From Streptomyces sp. NRRL S-87 (GTDB lineage: Bacteria; Actinomycetota; Actinomycetes; Streptomycetales; Streptomycetaceae): a stretch of DNA of 64,000 bases. The first letter of the stretch is position 1. Every line of letters begins with the position of its first letter. The position numbers were made by a program, and so were the translations under genes. Below, piece by piece: positions 34,039 to 42,802 of the stretch. The notes beneath the pieces were generated by a model that saw nothing but the letters and a program-made list of their open reading frames with translations, was not told where the DNA came from and did not search any database. The stretch spans positions 62,001 through 126,000 of the forward strand of contig NZ_JOGB01000034.1 in assembly GCF_000719335.1 (NCBI RefSeq). Reading direction: 5' to 3'.

Positions 34039-36332
34039 CGCTCGCCCCTCCCCGGGCCGGGGGACCCGGTCGGCAGGTGGCGGGCCCGGACGATGAGGAG
34101 GGCCACGTCGTCGGGGTCGCCGGGGCTGCGCAGGTCGCGCAGCAGCCGGTCGCAGGTGGCCTCGAGCGGGCGGTCCGGGTCGTCCAGCAGGTCGACCAGC
34201 GCCTGGAGCCGCTCGTCGATGGGGTCGTGCCGGGTCTCGACGAGGCCGTCGGTGTAGAGGACGAGCTGGTCACCGGTGCGGAAGGACACGGTGGTGGTCT
34301 CGAACGGGATGCCGCCGACGCCGAGCGGGGCTCCGGTGGGCAGTTCGATCAGCTCGGCGGGGCCTTCGGCGTGCACGAGTGCGGGTGGCATGTGGCCCGC
34401 GTTGGCGATCCGGCACAGCCCGCGGACGGGGTCGTGGACGACGTACAGGCAGGTGGCCAGGTAGTGCTCCAGGCCCTCGGTGATGCGGTCGAGGTGGCGC
34501 AGGACGTCGGCGGGTTCGAGGTCGAGGTCGGCGAAGGCCCGGGTGGCGGTGCGCAGCCGGCCCATGGTGGCCGCCGCGTCGAGGCCGCTGCCCATGACGT
34601 CGCCCACCACCAGGGCGGTCTTGTCGCCGGCCAGCGGGATGACGTCGTACCAGTCGCCGCCGACCTCGTTGGAGGCCTGGGCGGGCTGGTAGCGGGAGGC
34701 CAGTTCGAGCGCGGCCGGGTGCGAGGGGGCGGCCGGCAGCAGGCTGCGCTGGAGGGTGACGGCGGAGTTGCGCACGCTCTGGTACCAGCGGGCGTTGTCG
34801 ATGCTGACGGCGGCCCGGGCGGCCAGCTCCCCGGCGAGCACGACGTCGTCGTCGTCGAAGGGCAGCGGGTTGCGGGCCCGGATGAGGCCGAGGGTGCCGA
34901 GCACCTCGCCGCGGGCGATCAGCGGGACCGCGAGGTACGAGTGGACGCCCGCCCGCGCCAGCAGGTCGGCGGCCTCGGCGTTGCGGGCGATCCGGGCCAG
35001 GTCGGCGGCCCCGGCGTGGGCGACGAGGACCGGGCGGCCGGTGTGCACGCAGCGGGTGACGATGCGGTCGGCCCCGTACATGGCGAGCTCGCCCTCGCGG
35101 TCGGGGGCGAACTCGGCCTCGGTGGGGTACGCCGCCTTGACCGCGAGGGCGCGGAACAGCTCGGGCCCGCTGTCCGGGCCGCCCAGGCGGCGCAGGGACA
35201 GCACGGAGTCCAGGACGTCGACGGTGGTGATGTCGGCGAGCTCGGGGACGGTGACGTCGGCGAGCTCGTGGGCGGTCCGGTCGACCTCCAGGGTGGTGCC
35301 GACCCGGGCGGAGGCGTCGGCGATCAGGGCCAGCCGCCGGCGGGCCCGGTCGGCCTCGAGGGCGGCACGGTGCCGTTCGGTGACGTCGACGACCGAGATC
35401 GCCACGCCCAGCACCCGCTCCTGGCGGCCCTCCAACCGGTAGAAGGACACCGACCAGGCGTGCTCGCTGCCCGGGTCGGCGGGGGTGCGGCCGACGGCGT
35501 ACTGGTCGAGCAGCGGGCGGCCGGTCTCGAGGACCTGGCGCAGGGCGGCCTCGATGGTCTCGACGTCGAGGAAGGGCAGGGTCTCGCGGACGTGCCGGCC
35601 GAGGTGGTCGGCGGCCGGGATGCCGTTGATGCGCTCCAGGGCCGGGTTGACCAGGACGTACCGCAGCTCGGTGTCCATGAGGGCGAGGCCGATGGGCGAC
35701 TGCGAGACGAGCTGCTCGGACAGGGCGAGGTCGGTCTCGACGCGGCGTACGGTCTGGTGGTCGGCCGCGATGCCGAGCGCGTAGACGTCGCCCATGCCGT
35801 CGAGCAGACGCATGTTGCGGAATTCGACCAGACGGGTGGTGCCGTCCTTGTGGCGGACGGGGAACGCGCCGGCCCAGCTGTCGCCCTGCTCCAGCACGGT
35901 GGCGAAGAGGCGCAGGACGAACGGGAAGTTCTCCTCGTGGACCAGCAGGCGGGCCGCGAACCGGCCGAGGGCCTCGCCGGGGGTGTAGCCGAAGAGGTCC
36001 TCGGCCTGCGGGCTCCAGAAGACGATGCGGCCGTCGGAGTCGAGGACCACGGCGGCGATGCCGAGGATGTCCAGCAGGCCGCTGGGGTGCTTCGCCTCGG
36101 TGCTGGGCCGCCGGTCGCCGCCGGGGCCGCCCTCGTCGGCCGCGGGTGCCCTGCCGGCCCGTGCGGAAACGCCGTCGGCCCGCACGGCACCGCTGTCGTC
36201 CGGCGCGGGACCGCCGGCTTCCGGCGCAGGACCGCTCGCGGCCTGCGCGGGACCGCTGTCCCGTGCGGTACCGCCGTCGGTCGGTACGCGGTCGTCCCGG
36301 CCGGCCGCTCCGCGGGAGGCTTCGCCCGTCAC
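34035..36332 (-). CDS. PAS-PAS-GAF SpoIIE phosphatase
   Basis: A soluble 765-residue PP2C/SpoIIE-type phosphatase without membrane helices and without an HATPase domain. The first 85 residues are a disordered Gly/Ala/Asp-rich lead (SGPAQAASGPAPEAGGPAPD). They are followed by two PAS domains (about 85-325; DSDGRIVFWSPQAEDLFGYT), a GAF domain (335-510) and the phosphatase (530-760; VGGDWYDVIPLAGDK, VVGDVMGSG, YTDGLVETR). The GTG at 36332 has no ribosome site, and TAGTGT lies just upstream at a leaderless-promoter distance. It is the first gene of a coupled pair with the membrane phosphatase, and divergent from the third one. Confidence 0.9.
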   Translation of the reverse strand: MTGEASRGAAGRDDRVPTDGGTARDSGPAQAASGPAPEAGGPAPDDSGAVRADGVSARAGRAPAADEGGPGGDRRPSTEAKHPSGLLDILGIAAVVLDSDGRIVFWSPQAEDLFGYTPGEALGRFAARLLVHEENFPFVLRLFATVLEQGDSWAGAFPVRHKDGTTRLVEFRNMRLLDGMGDVYALGIAADHQTVRRVETDLALSEQLVSQSPIGLALMDTELRYVLVNPALERINGIPAADHLGRHVRETLPFLDVETIEAALRQVLETGRPLLDQYAVGRTPADPGSEHAWSVSFYRLEGRQERVLGVAISVVDVTERHRAALEADRARRRLALIADASARVGTTLEVDRTAHELADVTVPELADITTVDVLDSVLSLRRLGGPDSGPELFRALAVKAAYPTEAEFAPDREGELAMYGADRIVTRCVHTGRPVLVAHAGAADLARIARNAEAADLLARAGVHSYLAVPLIARGEVLGTLGLIRARNPLPFDDDDVVLAGELAARAAVSIDNARWYQSVRNSAVTLQRSLLPAAPSHPAALELASRYQPAQASNEVGGDWYDVIPLAGDKTALVVGDVMGSGLDAAATMGRLRTATRAFADLDLEPADVLRHLDRITEGLEHYLATCLYVVHDPVRGLCRIANAGHMPPALVHAEGPAELIELPTGAPLGVGGIPFETTTVSFRTGDQLVLYTDGLVETRHDPIDERLQALVDLLDDPDRPLEATCDRLLRDLRSPGDPDDVALLIVRARHLPTGSPGPGRGER

Positions 36333-36402
36333 GAAATCACACTATCCGGGTCGTCCGCGCGCGGCGCTCCGCGAGCGTTCACAGGGAGCGGTGCTACAAA
36401 GG

Positions 36403-39189
36403 GTGGGTGACCGATTGGGTGACCGATCCCTTCCGCCTGTGCCGGGTCCTTCGGTGCGGTCACTGAGCGCGCGCCGCCGGTCGCGGGACGGTTCCCCCAG
36501 GGCGGCTCGCCAGCGCAGCGTGGCCGGACAGGTGTTCGTCCTGCAGGTGGCGGTCGTGGCCCTGCTCGCCGCGGGCGCCGTGCTGGCGCTCGTGCTCCAG
36601 GCGCGCCACGACAGCGACCGGGAGGCCCGCACCCGTTCGGTGGCGGTGGCCCAGACCTTCGCCCACTCCCTGGGGCTGCGCCCGGCGCTGCGCACCTCCG
36701 ATCCGTCCAAGATCCTCCAGCCGCTGACCGAGGCCACCCGCAAGGTCGCCGGGGTGGACTTCATCGTGATCATGGACACCCACGGCATCCGCTACACCCA
36801 TCCGCACCCCGACCTGATCGGCAAACGGTTCGTCGGCACCATCGAGCCGTCGCTGGACGGCAAGGTGTACACCGAGAGCGTCCAGGGGCCGCTGGGCCGG
36901 GAGATCCAGGCGACGGTGCCGGTCAAGGACGTGGACGGCAAGGTGGTGGCGCTGGTCTCCTCGGGCCTGACCGTCAAGAACGTCACCGGCGTCGCCGGCC
37001 GCCAGCTCCCCGTCATCCTCGGCGCTGCCGCGGCGGGCATGGGGCTGGCGACCGTCGGCACCGCCCTGATCAGCCGCCGGCTGAGCCGCCAGACGCACGG
37101 TCTGGGTCCCCTCGAGATGACGAAGATGTACGAGCACCACGACGCGGTGCTGCACTCCGTCCGCGAGGGCGTGCTGATCACCGACGGCGAGGGCACGCTG
37201 CTGCTGGCCAACGACGAGGCGAAGCGGCTCCTCGGGCTGCCGCCGGACCCCGAGGGGCGGCCCGTCGCCGAGCTCCCGGGCCTGTACGGGCCGCTGGCCG
37301 GACTGCTGCTGTCCGGCCGGGAGGCCACCGACGAGATGTACGAGGCGGGCGACCGGCTCCTCGTGATCAACCAGCGGGCCACCGTACGCGGCCCGGGCGG
37401 CCGGACCGACGGGGTGGCGGTCACGATCCGCGACTCGACCGAGATGCGGGTGCTGAGCACCCGCGCCGAGGCGGCCCGCCGCCGGCTGAAGCTCCTGTAC
37501 GACGTGGGGCTCGGCGTCGGCACCACCCTGGACGTGGCGCAGACGGCCCAGGAGCTGGCCGACGTGGCCGTACCCCGCTTCTCGGACTTCGTGACCGTGG
37601 ACCTCGCCGAGGCGGTGCTGCGCGGCGACGAGCCCGCCGCCACGATGCCGGAGATGCGCCGTACCGCCGTGGCCGGCATCCGCGACGACGCCCCGCTCTA
37701 CGAGCGGGGGCGGCTGATCGGCTTCCTGCCCTCGACCCCGCAGGCGCGCGGGTTCAGCAGCGGACGGGCCGAGCTGATGCCGGACCTGGCGCAGGCCCCC
37801 GGCTGGTTCGCCCAGGACCCGCCGCGGGCCCAGGCGATCATCGACTACGGCATCCACTCCCTGATCACCGCGCCGCTCAAGGCCCGCGGGGCGGTGCTGG
37901 GCATCGTGAACTTCTGGCGTTCGGAGAAGCCCGAGCCCTTCGACGACGACGACCTGTCGCTGGCGGAGGAGCTGGTCGCCCGCGCCGGGGTGACCATCGA
38001 CAACGCCCGCCGCTACACCCGCGAGCACGCCCTGGCCGTCACCCTCCAGCGCAGCCTGCTGCCCAGGGACCTGCCCGAGACGAGCGCCGTGGAGGTGGCG
38101 CACCACTACCTGCCGGCCCAGTCCGGGGTCGGCGGTGACTGGTTCGACGTGATCCCGCTGCCCGGCAGCCGGGTGGCGCTGGTCGTCGGTGACGTGGTCG
38201 GCCACGGCCTGCACGCGGCCGCGACCATGGGCCGGCTGCGCACGGCGGTGCACAACTTCTCGGCCCTGGACCTGCCCCCGGACGAGCTGCTGGCCCGGCT
38301 GGACGACCTGGTCCAGCGCATCGACCAGGTGGAGGAGCCCGGCGAGGGGGCCACCGATCCGGCCGCCGGACTCGACAGCCCGACCCGGGGCCTGGCCGGC
38401 GGCCTGACCGGGGCGACGTGCCTGTACGCCGTCTACGACCCGGTGTCGCGGCGGTGCGTGCTGTCCCGGGCGGGCCACCTGCCACCGGTGCTGGTGTACC
38501 CCGACGGCTCCGCGCACCTGCCGGACCTGCCGGCCGGCGCCCCGCTGGGGCTGGGCGGGTTCCCGTTCGAGACGGCGGAACTGGAGCTCCCCGAGGGCAG
38601 CCGGCTGGTGCTGTACACCGACGGCCTGGTCGAGGACCGGGCCCGCGACATCGACGAGGGGCTGGCGATGCTGTCGGCGGCCGCGGCGCACTCCGGTACG
38701 AGCCCGGACGAGACGTGCACGGCCGTGCTGGACGCGCTGCTGCCGGCCCGGCCGCGGGACGACGTGGCGGTCCTGGTGGCCCGCACCCGCACGCTGGGGG
38801 CGGACCGGGTCGCGGAGTGGGACGTGCCGCACGAGCCGAGCTCGGTGGGCGACATCCGGGCCAAGGCCGCGGCGAAGCTCGCGGAGTGGGGGCTGTCGGC
38901 CCTGGAGTTCGGCACCGAGCTGGTGCTGAGCGAACTCGTCACGAACGCGATCCGGCACGGCTCGGCGCCGGTCCGGGTCCGACTGCTCCGCGACCGGGTC
39001 CTGACCTGCGAGGTCTTCGACGGCAGCGGCACGTCCCCGCACCTGCGGTACGCGGCGTCGATGGACGAGGGCGGCCGCGGGCTGTTCCTCGTGGCGCAGC
39101 TGAGCCTGCGGTGGGGCGTCCGCTACACCGCCGACGGCAAGATCATCTGGTCGGAGCAGGCCCTTCCGGAGCCGGACGGCGAGGGGTGA
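36403..39189 (+). CDS. Membrane sensor PP2C/SpoIIE phosphatase, paralog of 31198-34038
   Basis: About 928 residues with the same architecture as the protein at 31198-34038: membrane helix (VLQVAVVALLAAGAVLALVL), extracellular sensor with VDFIVIMDTHGIRYTHPHPD and DLIGKRF, second helix (LGAAAAGMGLATVGTALISRR in part), PAS, GAF, SpoIIE phosphatase (VGGDWFDVIPL, VVGDVVGHG, YTDGLVEDR) and HATPase (ELVTNAIRHG, DEGGRGLFLV). Long stretches are near-identical between the two, such as RQTHGLGP-EMT-M-EHH, so they are duplicates. The start is uncertain: GTG at 36391, 36403 and 36454 are all in frame and none has a well-placed ribosome site. Confidence 0.87.
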   Translation: MGDRLGDRSLPPVPGPSVRSLSARRRSRDGSPRAARQRSVAGQVFVLQVAVVALLAAGAVLALVLQARHDSDREARTRSVAVAQTFAHSLGLRPALRTSDPSKILQPLTEATRKVAGVDFIVIMDTHGIRYTHPHPDLIGKRFVGTIEPSLDGKVYTESVQGPLGREIQATVPVKDVDGKVVALVSSGLTVKNVTGVAGRQLPVILGAAAAGMGLATVGTALISRRLSRQTHGLGPLEMTKMYEHHDAVLHSVREGVLITDGEGTLLLANDEAKRLLGLPPDPEGRPVAELPGLYGPLAGLLLSGREATDEMYEAGDRLLVINQRATVRGPGGRTDGVAVTIRDSTEMRVLSTRAEAARRRLKLLYDVGLGVGTTLDVAQTAQELADVAVPRFSDFVTVDLAEAVLRGDEPAATMPEMRRTAVAGIRDDAPLYERGRLIGFLPSTPQARGFSSGRAELMPDLAQAPGWFAQDPPRAQAIIDYGIHSLITAPLKARGAVLGIVNFWRSEKPEPFDDDDLSLAEELVARAGVTIDNARRYTREHALAVTLQRSLLPRDLPETSAVEVAHHYLPAQSGVGGDWFDVIPLPGSRVALVVGDVVGHGLHAAATMGRLRTAVHNFSALDLPPDELLARLDDLVQRIDQVEEPGEGATDPAAGLDSPTRGLAGGLTGATCLYAVYDPVSRRCVLSRAGHLPPVLVYPDGSAHLPDLPAGAPLGLGGFPFETAELELPEGSRLVLYTDGLVEDRARDIDEGLAMLSAAAAHSGTSPDETCTAVLDALLPARPRDDVAVLVARTRTLGADRVAEWDVPHEPSSVGDIRAKAAAKLAEWGLSALEFGTELVLSELVTNAIRHGSAPVRVRLLRDRVLTCEVFDGSGTSPHLRYAASMDEGGRGLFLVAQLSLRWGVRYTADGKIIWSEQALPEPDGEG

Positions 39190-39204
39190 CGGCGGCACCG
39201 GGCC

Positions 39205-39236
39205 GAGGCCCCCGGCTCCGAGGAGTCGCGGGCCTC
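39205..39236. terminator. Candidate terminator between convergent genes
   Basis: GAGGCCC (39205-39211) pairs with GGGCCTC (39230-39236) around a GC-rich loop that can fold further. It lies between the SpoIIE phosphatase and AsnC genes. Confidence 0.45.
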
Positions 39237-39277
39237 ATGCACCGGGGACCCGGTCTCGGGGGTCCGGCGTCGGGGCC

Positions 39278-39739
39278 TCAGGCGTGGGGGGCGGGGTAGA
39301 TGCGCGACTGCTTGACGCTGCCGAAGGCGAAGCTGGACTCGATCGAGGCGATGCCGGGAATGGCGTGGATGCGGTGCCGGACCAGGGCCTCGTACGCCTC
39401 CAGGCTCTCGATCACGACGCGCAGCAGGTAGTCGCTGCTGCCGGCCATCAGGTAGCAGTCCTGGATGTGCTCGATGCGGGCGACGTGCTCCTCGAAGACG
39501 CGGACCGTGTCCCCCGTATGCCTTTCCAGCCGTATCCGGACGAAGACCGTGATGGGCAGGCCGAAGGCGGACTGGTCGACCATGGCCGTGTAGCCACGTA
39601 TCAGGCCCGCCTCCTCCAGCCGCCGGACGCGGCGCAGGCAGGGCGACGGGGAGAGCCGGACCCGGTCGGCCAGCTCCTGGTTGGAGAGCCGGCCGTCGGC
39701 CTGCAGCTCGCGGATGATCTGCAGATCGATGGCGTCCAT
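39278..39739 (-). CDS. Lrp/AsnC family regulator
   Basis: A 153-residue feast/famine regulator. The N-terminal HTH (DAIDLQIIRELQADGRLSNQ, ELADRVRLSPSPCLRRVRRL) and the C-terminal RAM amino-acid-binding domain (YLMAGSSDYLLRVVIESLEA) are complete. ATG 39739 has AGGAG upstream. It is divergent from an EamA transporter, a common arrangement in which the regulator controls an amino-acid exporter in response to a ligand. Confidence 0.92.
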   Translation of the reverse strand: MDAIDLQIIRELQADGRLSNQELADRVRLSPSPCLRRVRRLEEAGLIRGYTAMVDQSAFGLPITVFVRIRLERHTGDTVRVFEEHVARIEHIQDCYLMAGSSDYLLRVVIESLEAYEALVRHRIHAIPGIASIESSFAFGSVKQSRIYPAPHA

Positions 39740-39900
39740 GACCACTCCTGAGCGCTTCGCACCGTTCTCCGGGCATTCCTTGGCAGATTCTGCCCTCAAG
39801 CTACGTCTGGGAGGCAGAACTGGCAATCGGCTGCTCCGATGATCGGTCTAGCGTTGCGGTGTGGCCGGATCCGGCCCCTTGAGGCGGGAGGAGCCACCCC
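39740..39900. promoter_or_regulatory. Divergent AsnC/EamA promoter region with palindromes
   Basis: The 13-bp palindrome GGCAGA-T-TCTGCC (39782-39794) is followed by further GGCAGAAC and TGGCAATC half sites at about 39813-39827. Alternating TGCC/GGCA elements spaced about one or two helical turns apart fit Lrp/AsnC binding, which usually covers several sites. Autoregulation and control of the transporter are inferred. Confidence 0.5.
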
Positions 39901-41010
39901 TTGGTCAGCGTCAGCAGCGTGGCGGGCGCGTCGCGTGACGGCGCCGGTCCGGCGGTCGTCGACGGTCCGGCGGTCACCGACGGCCCGGCGGTCACCGACG
40001 GCCCGGTGGTCACCGACGGCCCGGCGACGGCGGTGGTGGACGGTCCGGCGGCGGTCGCGGGCGGTCCGGCGGTACCGGACGCCGACCCGGCGGGGGTCGC
40101 CCCCGCCGGGCGTCGCGGTCGCCTCTCCCCCCAGGCTCAGGGCGTCGCCGCGCTGGCCCTGACCGTGCTGATCTGGGCCGCCTTCGCGCTCAGCGCCCGG
40201 GCCCTGAGCACCTCGTCCCTGAAGCCGGCCGACGCGGCGCTGCTGCGCTTCGGCGTCCCGCTCGTCGTCCTGGCCCATGCCCTGTGGCGGCGGCGCCGGC
40301 AGTTCGCCGCGGTCCGCCCGGCGGCCGCCGCCAAGATCGTGTGCGGCGCCGGCGTGCCCTTCTTCCTGGCCGCGATGTACGGCGGCTCCCTGACCTCGGC
40401 GGCCTTCGTCGGCGCCATCGTGCCCGGCATGGTCCCGCTGTTCGTGTCCGCGCTGATGGTCGCCGCCGGCCGGGGCCTGCCCCGGGGCGGCCAGGCGGTC
40501 GGCCTGGGCCTGATCGCGCTCGGCGTGGTCGCCCTGGTGTGGCGGTACGTCCTCCCCCTGAACGGCCACGTGCTGGCCGGCTCCGGCATCCTGCTGGTGG
40601 CCAGCGGCCTGTGGGCCCTGTACACGGTGGGGCTCAAGGAGGTCACCCTCGACCCCGTCGGGTCGATCGGGCTGCTGTGCCTGCCCTCGCTCGCCGTGAT
40701 GGCGCTGCTGGTGCTGACGGGCGTGCTGCCCACGGGCCTGGCGACCGCCGCCGGCTCCGACATCGCGCTGTTCCTGGTGGTCCAGGGGCTCGGGGTGGGC
40801 CTGTGCGCGGGCCTGCTGTACGCCTTCGCCATCCGGCGCCTGGGCGCGGAGCGCAGCTCCGTCGGCGGCAGTCTCAGCCCGGTGCTGGTGGTACTGCTCG
40901 CCGTGCCGCTGCTGGGCGAGTCGCCGACCGCCGCCGTGCTGGCCGGTGTACCGATGATCGCCGCGGGGGTGGCCCTGGCCAACCGCCGCCCCCGCCCCGC
41001 CACCGCCTGA
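39901..41010 (+). CDS. EamA/RhaT family transporter with repetitive N-terminal extension
   Basis: A drug/metabolite transporter (EamA) of 369 residues with ten hydrophobic segments in two related halves. The TTG start has GGGAGGAG seven bases upstream. Residues 1-75 before the first helix (LTVLIWAAFALSA) are an unusual repeat of DGPAVT units. Transporters of this family have 10 TM helices and export amino acids or metabolites; regulation by the divergent AsnC protein suggests an amino-acid-related substrate. The aminotransferase gene follows by 85 bp on the same strand. Confidence 0.85.
   Translation: MVSVSSVAGASRDGAGPAVVDGPAVTDGPAVTDGPVVTDGPATAVVDGPAAVAGGPAVPDADPAGVAPAGRRGRLSPQAQGVAALALTVLIWAAFALSARALSTSSLKPADAALLRFGVPLVVLAHALWRRRRQFAAVRPAAAAKIVCGAGVPFFLAAMYGGSLTSAAFVGAIVPGMVPLFVSALMVAAGRGLPRGGQAVGLGLIALGVVALVWRYVLPLNGHVLAGSGILLVASGLWALYTVGLKEVTLDPVGSIGLLCLPSLAVMALLVLTGVLPTGLATAAGSDIALFLVVQGLGVGLCAGLLYAFAIRRLGAERSSVGGSLSPVLVVLLAVPLLGESPTAAVLAGVPMIAAGVALANRRPRPATA
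39946..40017 (+). repeat. Tandem 18-bp repeat inside the EamA gene
   Basis: Four near-identical 18-bp units (39946, 39964, 39982 and 40000 starts; pattern GGCCCGGCGGTCACCGAC) encode DGPAVT-type hexapeptides, with degenerate copies up to 40080. The period is a multiple of three, so copy-number change would keep the frame. Confidence 0.8.
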
Positions 41011-41095
41011 CCGCCGGCAACCCGCCCCGCGACCCCCAGGCGGCGGCCCCCGCCCCGCTCCCGTTCCCGTCCCCGCTCCCCCGAGGTTGCCGCAG

Positions 41096-42277
41096 ATGCT
41101 CGAGCTTCTCCTCCCGCCGCCCGTCGACCCGCTGTGGGACCTGACCGAGGCCTACGGCCTCGACCCGCGGCCCGAGCGGCTCAACCTGGTGCTCGGCGTG
41201 TACCGCGACCAGACGGGCGACACCCCGGTCATGGCGGCCGTGCGGGAGGCCGAGCTGCGCCTGGCGGAGCGGTCCGCCTCGAAGGAGTACCGCGGGCTCT
41301 CCGGGAACCTCGCCTTCAACCGCGCGATGCTCTCGCTGGTCCTGGGCTCCGGCCCGGCGGCCGAGCGCGCGGTGGCCGTCCAGACCGTGGCCGGCAGCGG
41401 CGCCCTGCGGCTGCTGGCGGACCTGGTCTGCCGGACCCGCCCGGGCACCACGGTGTGGATCAGCGACCCGGCGTACGTCAACCACCGGCCGATCCTCGAG
41501 GCCGCCGGGCTCACCGTGCGCACGTACGGCTGGGTGGACGCGCGGGGCCGGGCCGACACCGCCGCGATGCTGCGGGACCTGGCCCGGGCGCGCCGCGACG
41601 ACGTCGTCCTGCTCCAGGGCTGCTGCCACAACCCCACCGGCGCGGACCCGTCCGCGGAGGCCTGGGCCGCGCTGGCCGAGCTGGCGGGCCGCAACGGCTG
41701 GGTGCCGTTCGTCGACCTCGCGTACCACGGGCTCGGCGACGGGCTGGAGGCGGACCTGGCGGCGACCAGGCTGCTGGCGGACCGGGTGCCGGAGCTGCTC
41801 ATCGCGATCAGCTGCTCCAAGAACTTCGGCCTCTACAACGACCGCACCGGCTGCGCGATCGTCGTCGGCGGCTCCCGGCAGTCGGCCCGGCACGCCGAGG
41901 CCGCGCTGCAGAACGCGGCGCGCACCCTGTACTCGATGCCGCCCGAGCACGGCGCGGCCGTCGTGACGGCCGTCCTGGAGGACCCGGGTCTGCGCGCGCT
42001 CTGGCTGGCCGAACTGGACGGCATGCGGGGGCGGATCGAGTCCAACCGGACCGAACTGGCGGCCCGGCTCACGGCGTTGGGTCACACCGAGGAGGCCGCG
42101 ACCCTGGCGCAGCAGAAGGGCATGTTCTCGATGCTGCCCCTCACGCCCCGCCAGATGGTGCGGCTGCGCGACGAGTTCGCCATCTACGGCACGACCACGG
42201 GGCGCATCAACATCGCCGGCCTGCCGACGGACCGGGTCGACTGCGTGGCCCGGGGCATAGCGGGCGTCCTGACCTGA
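41096..42277 (+). CDS. Aminotransferase class I/II, aspartate/aromatic type
   Basis: PLP fold-type I aminotransferase, 393 residues, closest to aspartate/tyrosine aminotransferases (subgroup Ia, like E. coli AspC/TyrB): N-terminal LNLVLGVYRDQTG, QTVAGSGALRLLAD, CCHNPTGADPS and the PLP lysine in SCSKNFGLYNDRTG. C-terminal RINIAGL contains the substrate-carboxylate Arg. GAGG lies nine bases upstream of ATG 41096. It transfers amino groups between 2-oxoglutarate and an aspartate- or aromatic-type amino acid; it may be linked to the EamA exporter just upstream. Confidence 0.88.
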   Translation: MLELLLPPPVDPLWDLTEAYGLDPRPERLNLVLGVYRDQTGDTPVMAAVREAELRLAERSASKEYRGLSGNLAFNRAMLSLVLGSGPAAERAVAVQTVAGSGALRLLADLVCRTRPGTTVWISDPAYVNHRPILEAAGLTVRTYGWVDARGRADTAAMLRDLARARRDDVVLLQGCCHNPTGADPSAEAWAALAELAGRNGWVPFVDLAYHGLGDGLEADLAATRLLADRVPELLIAISCSKNFGLYNDRTGCAIVVGGSRQSARHAEAALQNAARTLYSMPPEHGAAVVTAVLEDPGLRALWLAELDGMRGRIESNRTELAARLTALGHTEEAATLAQQKGMFSMLPLTPRQMVRLRDEFAIYGTTTGRINIAGLPTDRVDCVARGIAGVLT

Positions 42278-42305
42278 GGCGCCCGGGCACGGTGGTCGAC
42301 CGCGT

Positions 42306-42707
42306 TCAGCCGTCGCGGGCGGCCCGCCAGGCCCGTACCTCCGCCTCCACGTCGAACTCGGTCAGGCGCAGGGGCGGGCCCGGCGGCGGCCGGCGAAGGG
42401 CCGCGCGGATCTTCTCGTTGACCTCCGCCAGGACCTCCCGCACCCGCCGCTCGGTCCGGGCCGCGCGCGCCGCCTCGCGCGCGTCCTCCGCCTCCTTGCG
42501 CAGGGCCAGCGCGGGCGGGAGCACGCCGAAGCCCTCGCGGTGCATCTTCTCCCTGATCCACCACATCTCGTCGTACGGGGCCTCCAGCGAGGCGAGCGGC
42601 TTGCCGTATCCCGGGAGGTCCTCGAAGGCGCCCTTCTCGGCCGCCTCGCGGATCTGCCGCTCCACCCAGGTCTCGAAGCCGACGCCCGGCGGCTTGCGCT
42701 CGGTCAC
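42306..42707 (-). CDS. DUF1992 (DnaJ homologue C28-like) protein
   Basis: A 133-residue protein of the DUF1992 family. The hallmark is ERQIREAAEKGAFEDLPGYG followed by KPL and later WWIREKMHREGFGVLPPALA, then a charged coiled coil and a Pro-rich end. The start is GTG 42707 after GAGGAGG. Family function is unknown; eukaryotic relatives (DNAJC28) carry the same domain. It is convergent with the aminotransferase gene. Confidence 0.85.
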   Translation of the reverse strand: MTERKPPGVGFETWVERQIREAAEKGAFEDLPGYGKPLASLEAPYDEMWWIREKMHREGFGVLPPALALRKEAEDAREAARAARTERRVREVLAEVNEKIRAALRRPPPGPPLRLTEFDVEAEVRAWRAARDG

Positions 42708-42802
42708 GGTGCCTCCTCGCTCCGTCCCACGGATCCAACGTACCTCGCCGCCGGCCGGTGCCGCGGAGCCCGGGCGGGCGGGCGTTCTGGGACGCTGGGG
42801 CC

